From Donghicola eburneus (GTDB lineage: Bacteria; Pseudomonadota; Alphaproteobacteria; Rhodobacterales; Rhodobacteraceae), in assembly GCF_900115865.1 (NCBI RefSeq), contig NZ_FOXY01000004.1:1-64000 (forward strand): a stretch of 64,000 bases of DNA, in the 5' to 3' direction. Of the stretch, positions 1 to 6,648 are shown in pieces. Each line of letters starts with the position of its first letter. Within the stretch, counting starts at the first letter, position 1. A program made the translations under genes and the position numbers. A model generated the notes under the pieces. That model did no database searches, was not told the DNA's origin, and was given only the letters and a program-made list of their open reading frames with translations.

Positions 1-66
1 TTTTCTCCGTTCGGGATCGAAAACCTGAAAGAGCGCATCGAAATGGATCAAGACCACGCGCATTGA
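1..66 (+). CDS. 3' end of an unidentified gene (left edge)
   Basis: An open frame enters from the left edge and ends at a TGA at 64-66, giving 21 residues that finish Glu-Met-Asp-Gln-Asp-His-Ala-His. It is in the same frame as the next gene but separated from it by this stop. The tail is too short to name. Its GC-rich codon use differs from the AT-richer gene that follows. It could be chance. Confidence 0.25.
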   Translation, partial: FSPFGIENLKERIEMDQDHAH

Positions 67-87
67 CCGCGCCGTGGCCTACGCCGA

Positions 88-687
88 ATGCTTACCTTTG
101 GTGAGAGATTTGTAGCCAAACCTTTTGTTCGATCAGAGTTCTACAAGAACGATGTAGTTGAAGATTTTTTCAAATTTTCACTGGGACACGAGAACTTCAC
201 AATATCAGGCACTGCATCTTCAAATACTTCACTAACGCTGCCACAGCTTTCGTTGCTTCGCCTCGCGCATCTAGTTCTCGATGGTCATCGCCCCTCTACA
301 GAGCCAAAGAAAAATCCTTCATTTTTTGAAGCGAGAAGCTCTTTCGGCCGCAGCATAAGCGAACATATCAATGCCCGTAAGCTCGGAGAAAATGGCGCCA
401 AACTGCGTCTTCCAGACGTATTTGTTGAGCGGGTGAAAACAAGATACTCGAAAGATGCAAATGCACTTGATGAGACGTTCTTTGGTGGCAATGCTATGAG
501 CACGGCGCTGGAAAGTTGTGGCACGAAGGCAACCAGAGAAAGCCAGTCCATGGAAGTTGGGGATTATTTCAATAGAGAAACCATAGAAGCTTTCTCCGCG
601 ACTACAGAAATTATGGCAAAAATGTTAGTAAAGAACCCAAGGCGTTTCGCGAAGATGGTATCTGCGACGCGTCTGATGTTTGAGTAA
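88..687 (+). CDS. Orphan hypothetical protein, AT-richer than its neighbours
   Basis: This 199-residue protein matches no family I recognise. I see no signal peptide, membrane segment or catalytic motif. It is rich in Phe, Ser, Thr and Asn, has a basic C-terminal third, and uses many A/T-ending codons (ttt, aat, aaa, act), unlike the GC-ending codons of the rest of the window. It starts at ATG 88 without a clear ribosome binding site, so the true start may differ or the frame may be a decayed remnant. It lies just beyond the 3' end of tRNA-Arg(CCT), a common integration point for mobile elements. The composition and position together suggest recent acquisition (inference). No integrase is visible in the window. 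Confidence 0.5.
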   Translation: MLTFGERFVAKPFVRSEFYKNDVVEDFFKFSLGHENFTISGTASSNTSLTLPQLSLLRLAHLVLDGHRPSTEPKKNPSFFEARSSFGRSISEHINARKLGENGAKLRLPDVFVERVKTRYSKDANALDETFFGGNAMSTALESCGTKATRESQSMEVGDYFNRETIEAFSATTEIMAKMLVKNPRRFAKMVSATRLMFE

Positions 688-692
688 GTCTT

Positions 693-734
693 TCAAACAA
701 AGCGAGCATGCCCAGTAGCCATTTCTTTGTTTGA
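693..734. repeat. 10-bp perfect inverted repeat between orphan gene and tRNA-Arg
   Basis: TCAAACAAAG at 693-702 is the exact reverse complement of CTTTGTTTGA at 725-734, with a 22-base loop. It sits between the orphan gene's stop and the 3' end of the tRNA on the other strand. It could end transcription from either side, but no T-run follows on either strand. An element-boundary role is also possible. Confidence 0.5.
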
Positions 735-737
735 CCT

Positions 738-814
738 TGGTGACCCCGACAGGATTCGAACCTGTAACCTGCCCCTTAGGAGGGGGCTGCTCTATCCAGT
801 TGAGCCACGGGGCC
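738..814 (-). tRNA. tRNA-Arg (anticodon CCT)
   Basis: On the minus strand a full cloverleaf folds: acceptor GGCCCCG pairs with CGGGGTC, the D stem is GCTC/GAGC, the anticodon stem GCCCC/GGGGC holds the loop CTCCTAA, and the T arm is ACAGG-TTCGAAT-CCTGT. The anticodon CCT reads AGG. The 3' CCA is encoded (738-740). Its 3' end faces the AT-rich orphan gene. Confidence 0.97.
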
Positions 815-924
815 ACGCGGGCCTCTTGTGGCTAAAACAAATGTCCAGCGCAACCCTAATGGTTCGTACTGGACACTCGGGCCGGTTGGGACAAAGATGG
901 AAATAAGCAATAGACGGAACGGCC

Positions 925-1950
925 ATGACCAATACCCCGACGCGCCCGCTTACCCTGCGTGATGTTTCCGAAGCCTCGGGCGTCTCCGAAATGACAGTCA
1001 GCCGCGTTCTCAGGAACCGCGGCGACGTGTCAGAGGCAACCCGCGAACGGGTCCTCAAGGCGGCGCGTGAACTGGGCTATGTCCCGAACAAGATTGCCGG
1101 AGCGTTGGCTAGCCAGCGCGTTAATCTGGTGGGCGTCGTTATTCCGAGCCTGTCGAACATGGTCTTTCCAAACGTGATGACTGGCATCAACGAGGTCCTG
1201 AGCAAGACTGATTTGCAGCCCGTTGTGGGCGTAACCGATTACAATCCAGAGACCGAAGAGCGCGTTTTGTACGAGATGCTTTCTTGGCGGCCGTCGGGCG
1301 TCATCATCGCAGGTCTTGAACATTCGGATGCCGCACGTGCGATGATGGTCGCTGCGGGCATTCCTATTGTTGAGATCATGGACGTGGATGGCAAATGCGT
1401 CGACAGCATGGTCGGTATTTCTCATCGCCGTGCCGGCCGCGAGATGGCACAGGCGATCATCAAGCAAGGCTACAAGCGCATCGGCTTCCTTGGCACCAAG
1501 ATGCCGATGGATCACCGTGCCCGCAAACGCTTCGAAGGGTTTACAGAGGCGCTCGCCAAAGCAGGTATCGAGATCGCAGATCAGGAGTTCTACTCTGGCG
1601 GGTCTGCATTGCTCAAAGGGCGCGAGCTGACCCAAGAGTTGCTCGAACGCACGCCAGATCTGGACTTCATCTATTACTCGAACGACATGATCGGCGCAGG
1701 CGGCATGCTGTGGCTACTGGAGCAAGGGATCGACATCCCGGGTCAGATCGGCCTCGCTGGCTTTAACGGGGTCGAGCTGTTGGACGGTCTGCCGCGCCAG
1801 CTGGCGACAATGGATGCCTGCCGCAAAGAGATCGGCCAAAAAGCTGCTGAAATCATCGCAGCAAGAAACGACGCAGATTCCCCAGATCCCGAGAGAATCG
1901 TGGAGCTGACACCGCGCATCGCCTTCGGAGATACATTGAAGCGATACTAG
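925..1950 (+). CDS. LacI-family transcriptional regulator
   Basis: A 341-residue repressor of the LacI/GalR family. Residues ~10-60 form the DNA-binding helix-turn-helix and hinge (TLRDVSEASGVSEMTVSRVL, then VLKAARELGYVPNKIAGALA). Residues ~68-341 are the periplasmic-binding-protein-like effector domain, typically a sugar or sugar-acid sensor. Length is normal for the family, and the DNA-binding part most resembles gluconate-type (GntR of E. coli) members. The start at ATG 925 gives the usual short lead-in before the helix-turn-helix. No sugar-utilisation genes lie nearby. The next genes are hglS-amaB, separated by a region with palindromes that this protein might bind. Regulation of itself or of the lysine genes is inference only. 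Confidence 0.92.
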   Translation: MTNTPTRPLTLRDVSEASGVSEMTVSRVLRNRGDVSEATRERVLKAARELGYVPNKIAGALASQRVNLVGVVIPSLSNMVFPNVMTGINEVLSKTDLQPVVGVTDYNPETEERVLYEMLSWRPSGVIIAGLEHSDAARAMMVAAGIPIVEIMDVDGKCVDSMVGISHRRAGREMAQAIIKQGYKRIGFLGTKMPMDHRARKRFEGFTEALAKAGIEIADQEFYSGGSALLKGRELTQELLERTPDLDFIYYSNDMIGAGGMLWLLEQGIDIPGQIGLAGFNGVELLDGLPRQLATMDACRKEIGQKAAEIIAARNDADSPDPERIVELTPRIAFGDTLKRY

Positions 1951-1969
1951 GTAGCCCTCTAGTTGCCGT

Positions 1970-2000
1970 TAACGTAAGGTAACGTAACGTAAGCTTACGT
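1970..2000. promoter_or_regulatory. Candidate operator cluster: direct repeats running into a 14-bp palindrome
   Basis: TAACGTAAG at 1970-1978 recurs as TAACGTAAC at 1980-1988, which runs into the perfect 14-bp palindrome ACGTAAGCTTACGT at 1987-2000. Three AACGTA-type half-sites in 31 bases between a LacI-type gene and hglS fit a multi-site operator. Which protein binds is unknown. Confidence 0.55.
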
Positions 2001-2023
2001 GTTTTGTGTCTAAGGTATTATAG
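1995..2023 (+). promoter_or_regulatory. Possible promoter for hglS-amaB
   Basis: TTACGT (1995-2000), 17 bases, then TTATAG (2018-2023) resembles a sigma-70 promoter. The -35 hexamer is the right arm of the 14-bp palindrome, so a bound repressor would block it. The match is modest and the call rests partly on position. Confidence 0.35.
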
Positions 2024-2038
2024 ACTTAGGGTAGTTGA

Positions 2039-2048
2039 TTGTATACAA
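2039..2048. promoter_or_regulatory. TTGTATACAA palindrome, GntR/FadR-type operator candidate
   Basis: A perfect 10-bp palindrome with the GTATAC core common in operators of FadR-subfamily GntR regulators. It lies just downstream of the putative promoter, where binding would block elongation. No GntR-family gene is in the window, so the regulator would be encoded elsewhere. Confidence 0.45.
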
Positions 2049-2342
2049 CCATCCCAACGACAGCGTGTTGTGCTGTCGAGTATGAGTTCCAAGTTTTTTG
2101 GTATCGAGTGCTCGTTTAAAGAAGCAGAGCGGCTTCAGTGAAATTGGGAATGGCCTGGCGCATCGCGTCGGGTCATTTTCTTTTCGGACCTCCCTTTTTT
2201 CTCTTCAAAACAGACCGTGACTTTGTCGCGCAAAGGCTTGATCATTCCACTTGGGAATAACGTCGAGCCAAGGCGTCACAACATTTCCCCGTCACATCAT
2301 GTAAGGTCATTGCAATTCGCTTGCCACATTGAGGTCATCCTG
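2049..2342 (+). other. Leader region upstream of hglS
   Basis: About 290 bases separate the operator candidates from the preferred hglS start. An in-frame GTG at 2217 would add 42 residues, but the added stretch looks non-coding and lacks a good ribosome binding site. I see no recognisable riboswitch or convincing attenuator. Confidence 0.4.
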
Positions 2343-3734
2343 ATGTCAGAACCAGAATTCACCCATCCCGACGACATCCGTAGCCGCTTTTCCGCAGCAA
2401 TGTCAGAGATGTATCGGACCGAAGTCCCAGCTTACGGCACCCTCATGCAGATCGTTGCAGACGTGAATGCCGACGTGCTGGACGGCAACACTACATTGCG
2501 CGCAGATCTTGAGGAAACAGATCAGCTGTCTCGTATTTCCGAAGAACGGCACGGAGCGATCCGGCTCGGCACAGCCGAGGAACTGGAAACGATCCGGCGG
2601 CTTTTCGCTATCATGGGCATGCACCCTGTCGGGTACTACGACCTGACCGAAGCAGGCGTCCCCGTGCACTCTACCGCGTTCCGCCCCGTAGGCGAGGCAG
2701 CTCTGCGCCGCAATCCGTTTCGAGTCTTTACCTCACTCTTGCGACTCGACTTGATAGCGGACGAAGCTCTCCGTGATACTGCTCGCATGGTGCTGGACGC
2801 GCGGCAGATTTACACCCCACGGTGCCTAGAGCTCATTGAACGGGCGGAAAAGCAAGGTGGGCTGACCGATGCAGAGGCGAATGCCTTTGTCGCCGAAGCG
2901 CTCGAAACCTTTCGCTGGCACCCCGAAGCCAACGTCAACGCGGACCTCTACAAACGGCTTCACGACGCCCACCGACTAATCGCGGACGTGGTGTCCTTTC
3001 GCGGGCCGCACATCAATCATCTAACCCCGCGCACACTGGATATCGACCGCGTCCAACAGTTGATGCCCGATCACGGTATCGCCCCCAAAGCCGTCGTCGA
3101 AGGCCCACCGCGCCGCGACTGCCCGATTCTCTTGCGCCAGACTAGTTTCAAGGCACTGTCAGAGGCGGTCAGTTTCGACGGAGTCGAAGGGTCCCACACC
3201 GCCCGCTTTGGCGAAATAGAGGCGCGCGGTCAGGCACTGACCCCCAAGGGCCGCGCCCTGTACGATCAACTGCTTACAGCGACGCGCGCCAAGTGTCTGC
3301 CCGCAGCAGATGGCTCTAACGCGGCAGAGTATATGTCGACCCTAAGCGCGACGTTTTCGGACTTTCCGGACGATCTGACCGAGATCCGCGCGGCAGGTTT
3401 GGGGTATTTTGAATGGTCCCTCACCGACAAAGGTGCGGCCGCCGCCGGACAACTAACCGAGACAGACGCAGACAGCCTACTGGCGGCTGGCTACCTGCGC
3501 ATCGACCCAATCATCTACGAAGATTTCCTACCCGTCAGCGCCGCTGGCATCTTCCAGTCAAATCTCGGCGACGAGTCTGCACAGGAATTCGCCGCAAGCC
3601 CCAATCAACAGCACTTCGAAGCCGATTTGGGCCAGCCCGTGCTTAACGAATTTGATCACTATCAGCGGATCGAAGACCAATCGCGCATTCGCTGCATTTC
3701 CATCCTGACCACAGGCGCCGCCGCCGCAGAGTGA
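2343..3734 (+). CDS. hglS: 2-oxoadipate dioxygenase/decarboxylase (DUF1338)
   Basis: A 463-residue DUF1338 protein of the HglS type: a non-haem Fe(II) enzyme that turns 2-oxoadipate into D-2-hydroxyglutarate late in lysine breakdown. From the ATG at 2343, the residues I recall as essential in the Pseudomonas putida enzyme fall at the same positions: His70 and Arg74 (in ERHGAIR) and His226 (in GPHINHLTPR). The third metal ligand is probably Glu291 in RFGEIEARG. Other typical parts are the HPVGYYDL stretch and the C-terminal segment IDPIIYEDFLPVSAAGIF. The start at 2343 has GAGG 8 bases upstream and gives the family's usual length; the in-frame GTG at 2217 does not. amaB follows 46 bases later, so the two form a lysine-degradation unit. 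The protein is cytosolic. Confidence 0.92.
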   Translation: MSEPEFTHPDDIRSRFSAAMSEMYRTEVPAYGTLMQIVADVNADVLDGNTTLRADLEETDQLSRISEERHGAIRLGTAEELETIRRLFAIMGMHPVGYYDLTEAGVPVHSTAFRPVGEAALRRNPFRVFTSLLRLDLIADEALRDTARMVLDARQIYTPRCLELIERAEKQGGLTDAEANAFVAEALETFRWHPEANVNADLYKRLHDAHRLIADVVSFRGPHINHLTPRTLDIDRVQQLMPDHGIAPKAVVEGPPRRDCPILLRQTSFKALSEAVSFDGVEGSHTARFGEIEARGQALTPKGRALYDQLLTATRAKCLPAADGSNAAEYMSTLSATFSDFPDDLTEIRAAGLGYFEWSLTDKGAAAAGQLTETDADSLLAAGYLRIDPIIYEDFLPVSAAGIFQSNLGDESAQEFAASPNQQHFEADLGQPVLNEFDHYQRIEDQSRIRCISILTTGAAAAE

Positions 3735-3780
3735 CGCGCCTCCTTCGCCCGACCGAAGGGCACAACAGAAGAGAGTAAGA

Positions 3781-5289
3781 ATGACCCTTTCCAACGCTGC
3801 TGCAGAGATTCTGTCGAAACTCGGCGTAGGCGAGGCCGCCTATACCGGCGGCACGCTCGCCAGCTACAGCCCAGTCACTGGCGAGCAGACAGGCGCTCTG
3901 CCCGAAGCAACCATCGACAGCGCCAACGCCGCGATCGCGACTGCCAAACAGGCCTTCAAGGCGTGGCGCGTCACCCCCGGCCCGCAACGCGGCGAACTGG
4001 TCCGCCTGTTTGGCGAGGAACTGCGCGCCGCCAAAGAGGACCTTGGTCGTCTGGTTTCCATCGAGGCAGGCAAGATCCCGTCCGAGGGCCTTGGTGAAGT
4101 GCAAGAGATGATCGACATCTGCGATTTTGCGGTCGGCCTGTCGCGCCAGCTCTACGGCCTGACCATAGCTACAGAACGCCCTGGCCACCGGATGATGGAG
4201 CAGTGGCACCCCTTGGGTGTAGTCGGTGTCATTTCAGCCTTTAACTTCCCCGTGGCGGTCTGGTCTTGGAATACCGCGCTGGCACTGGTCTGCGGCAACT
4301 CGGTCGTCTGGAAACCGTCAGAAAAATCGCCTCTGACGGCGCTGGCATGCGATGCCATTCTGAAGCGTGCCATCGCTCGCTTTGGTGACGCACCCGAAGG
4401 CTTGGCCCAGGTTCTGATCGGCGGCGCTGATGTGGGGAACGCTCTGGTCGAAAGCCCCGACGTCGCCTTGCTTTCTGCCACCGGCTCGACCCGCATGGGC
4501 CGCATCGTCGCACCAAAAGTCGCCGCACGCTTCGGTCGCTGCATCCTAGAGCTTGGCGGGAACAACGGCGGGATCGTCTGCCCCTCGGCTGATCTGGACA
4601 TGACACTGCGGGCCGTCGCATTCGGCGCAATGGGCACCGCAGGCCAGCGCTGCACCACCCAGCGCCGTCTCTTCGTCCACGCAGACGTCTATGATGATCT
4701 CGTCCCCGGATTGATCAAAGCCTACGCATCCGTCAGTGTCGGCAATCCGCTGGAAACCGACTCTCTGGTTGGTCCGCTGATCGACAAAGCGGCCTTCGAC
4801 AATATGGAAAAGGCTCTGGCCGACGCCAAGGCTGCGGGCGGCACTGTACACGGCGGGGGCCGCGTGGATACGGGCGCAGAAAATGCCTACTACGCTCGCC
4901 CGGCCATCGTCGAAATGCCCTCGCAATGCGGACCAATGCTGGAGGAAACCTTCGCGCCGATCCTCTACATCGTGAAATACGCCGACTTTGAGGAGGCGAT
5001 AGAAGCGCACAATGCCGTCGCGGCAGGTCTGTCCTCTAGCATCTTCACCACCGACCTGCGAGAATCAGAACTGTTCCTCTCGGCGGCTGGCAGCGATTGC
5101 GGGATTGCCAACGTGAACATCGGCACATCTGGCGCCGAGATCGGCGGAGCCTTTGGGGGCGAGAAGGAGACCGGCGGGGGCCGCGAATCCGGATCGGACG
5201 CGTGGAAGGGGTACATGCGCCGTGCCACGAACACGATCAACTACTCGCGCGAACTACCACTGGCGCAGGGCGTCAAGTTCGACATCTGA
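3781..5289 (+). CDS. amaB: L-aminoadipate-semialdehyde dehydrogenase (ALDH7 family)
   Basis: A 502-residue aldehyde dehydrogenase close to ALDH7A1 (antiquitin) and P. putida AmaB. It oxidises L-alpha-aminoadipate semialdehyde, which equilibrates with piperideine-6-carboxylate, to alpha-aminoadipate using NAD+. Visible motifs are the cofactor-site segment VISAFNFPVAVWSWN (~145-160), the ALDH7-type LELGGNN carrying the general-base Glu (~258-264) and GTAGQRCTTQRR with the catalytic Cys (~290). ATG 3781 has AAGAGAG upstream. Its partner hglS acts two steps later; the aminotransferase making 2-oxoadipate is not in the window. A GC hairpin follows the stop. The Rossmann and catalytic folds are complete. 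Another ALDH7 substrate cannot be fully excluded, but the hglS neighbour supports the lysine role. Confidence 0.9.
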   Translation: MTLSNAAAEILSKLGVGEAAYTGGTLASYSPVTGEQTGALPEATIDSANAAIATAKQAFKAWRVTPGPQRGELVRLFGEELRAAKEDLGRLVSIEAGKIPSEGLGEVQEMIDICDFAVGLSRQLYGLTIATERPGHRMMEQWHPLGVVGVISAFNFPVAVWSWNTALALVCGNSVVWKPSEKSPLTALACDAILKRAIARFGDAPEGLAQVLIGGADVGNALVESPDVALLSATGSTRMGRIVAPKVAARFGRCILELGGNNGGIVCPSADLDMTLRAVAFGAMGTAGQRCTTQRRLFVHADVYDDLVPGLIKAYASVSVGNPLETDSLVGPLIDKAAFDNMEKALADAKAAGGTVHGGGRVDTGAENAYYARPAIVEMPSQCGPMLEETFAPILYIVKYADFEEAIEAHNAVAAGLSSSIFTTDLRESELFLSAAGSDCGIANVNIGTSGAEIGGAFGGEKETGGGRESGSDAWKGYMRRATNTINYSRELPLAQGVKFDI

Positions 5290-5297
5290 TGACTTAG

Positions 5298-5324
5298 AGG
5301 GCGCCTACGGGCGCCCTGTTCATT
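5298..5324 (+). terminator. Hairpin after amaB
   Basis: AGGGCGCC at 5298-5305 pairs with GGCGCCCT at 5310-5317 around a TACG tetraloop, followed by a weak T-rich stretch (gttcatt). Probably ends the hglS-amaB transcript. Confidence 0.65.
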
Positions 5325-5396
5325 CTGTCATGCCGACGAAGCACTCAGAATCAGAACGCGCCAAGACGCGACCAAATATTCATATTTTCTGGTAAG

Positions 5397-5472
5397 TGGT
5401 GAGCCGTGCAGGATTCGAACCTGCGACCCACTGATTAAAAGTCAGTTGCTCTACCAACTGAGCTAACGGCCC
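5397..5472 (-). tRNA. tRNA-Lys (anticodon TTT), copy 1
   Basis: On the minus strand: acceptor GGGCCGT/ACGGCTC, D arm GCTC...GAGC, anticodon stem ACTGA/TCAGT with loop CTTTTAA (anticodon TTT), T arm GCAGG-TTCGAAT-CCTGC, CCA encoded at 5397-5399. The gene is identical to the copy at 5621-5696. Confidence 0.97.
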
Positions 5473-5484
5473 ACTTGAGGCGTT

Positions 5485-5513
5485 CCTCTAAGGGGTCGCG
5501 GCAAGGCGGTCAA
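5485..5513 (-). promoter_or_regulatory. Promoter of tRNA-Lys copy 1
   Basis: On the minus strand TTGACC, 17 bases, TAGAGG, ending 12 bases before the mature 5' end. The other tRNA-Lys copy has the same two hexamers at the same spacing and distance, although the spacer sequence differs. That conservation supports the call. Confidence 0.7.
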
Positions 5514-5620
5514 TAGAAGAATCCGAAAAAGCTGACTCTTTTTCCTGCGCGCCTGACACCAACGCCAAGACGCAGTAACCCCGTTGAAAGAAACGGGAAA
5601 ACAGCGATGTTTTGGATAAG

Positions 5621-5696
5621 TGGTGAGCCGTGCAGGATTCGAACCTGCGACCCACTGATTAAAAGTCAGTTGCTCTACCAACTGAGCTAACGGCCC
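5621..5696 (-). tRNA. tRNA-Lys (anticodon TTT), copy 2
   Basis: Identical in sequence to the copy at 5397-5472, with encoded CCA at 5621-5623. A few flanking bases on each side are also shared, then the copies diverge. Confidence 0.97.
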
Positions 5697-5709
5697 ACTT
5701 AGGGGGCCT

Positions 5710-5738
5710 CCTCTATGGGTTTGCGGGACATCGGTCAA
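5710..5738 (-). promoter_or_regulatory. Promoter of tRNA-Lys copy 2
   Basis: On the minus strand TTGACC, 17 bases, TAGAGG, placed as for copy 1. It lies in the short divergent region shared with dapF. Confidence 0.7.
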
Positions 5739-5805
5739 TAGAGAATTGCAAACTTTTTGTGTCACCCGCTGGATTCATCTGGACGGCAGGCGTATATGCC
5801 CCGCC

Positions 5806-6648
5806 ATGCAGACACAGACCGCTTCTTCCGGCCTGCCCTTCATGAAAATGCACGGGCTAGGCAACGACTTCGTAGTGATCAATGGAACCGACGTCGCCGG
5901 TGGACTGTCGGATTCGCTGGTTTCCGCGATTGCCCACCGCAATACGGGCGTCGGTTTCGACCAGTTGGCCGTGATTGAGGAATCGGTTCGCGCCGACGCG
6001 CGTTTGGTCTTTTATAATGCCGATGGCTCCTTGTCGGCGACTTGCGGGAACGCCACCCGCTGCATCGCCCGCCATTTGATGGACACCCGCCGCGTAGACC
6101 GTCTGGTGCTAGAGACCGAGCGCGGCCTCTTGCGCTGCGAGGATGCAGGCAACGGCCTGACCCGCGTGAATATGGGCGCGCCGCTGCTGGCGTGGAACGA
6201 AGTGCCCATTGCGCAGGACATCGACACCCTGCATTTGCCGATTGATGGCGACCCCGTCGCGACCGGCATGGGCAACCCGCACTGCACATTCTTTGTCGAC
6301 GATGCCGAGTCTGTGGACCTGACGACCTTTGGCCCTGCCCACGAACATCATCCGATGTTCCCAGAGCGCACCAACGTTCAGGTCGCGCACCTGATCGGCC
6401 CCGACCACCTGCGGATGCGGGTATGGGAGCGTGGCACCGGCATCACCATGGCGTCCGGTTCGTCCAGCTGTGCGACCGCCGTCGCTGCTGCCCGCCGTGG
6501 CATCACTGGCCGCAAGGTCCGCATCAGCCTCGAGATTGGTGATCTGGTCATCGACTGGCGCGACGATGGTGTCTGGATGGAGGGGCCGACTGCCCATGTG
6601 TTCAGCGGCACCTTTACCCCGGCATTCCTAGAGGCTCACAATGGTTGA
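5806..6648 (+). CDS. dapF: Diaminopimelate epimerase
   Basis: A 280-residue PLP-independent epimerase converting LL- to meso-diaminopimelate, the last step before lysine and a peptidoglycan building block. Both halves of the two-fold DapF barrel are present. The catalytic cysteines are visible: Cys80 in SATCGNATRC and Cys222 in ASGSSSCATA. The N-terminal signature FMKMHGLGNDFVV is intact. I chose ATG 5806, which puts the signature near residue 12; ATG 5842 would start within it, and a TTG at 5746 would add an unlikely leader. The stop overlaps the start of mtaB by 8 bases, so the two are probably translated together. Cytosolic. Confidence 0.95.
   Translation: MQTQTASSGLPFMKMHGLGNDFVVINGTDVAGGLSDSLVSAIAHRNTGVGFDQLAVIEESVRADARLVFYNADGSLSATCGNATRCIARHLMDTRRVDRLVLETERGLLRCEDAGNGLTRVNMGAPLLAWNEVPIAQDIDTLHLPIDGDPVATGMGNPHCTFFVDDAESVDLTTFGPAHEHHPMFPERTNVQVAHLIGPDHLRMRVWERGTGITMASGSSSCATAVAAARRGITGRKVRISLEIGDLVIDWRDDGVWMEGPTAHVFSGTFTPAFLEAHNG

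Noticed and set aside
2217-2342. Upstream GTG start for hglS
   Set aside because: The essential residues fall at family positions 70, 74 and 226 only if the protein starts at 2343, which also has the better ribosome site.
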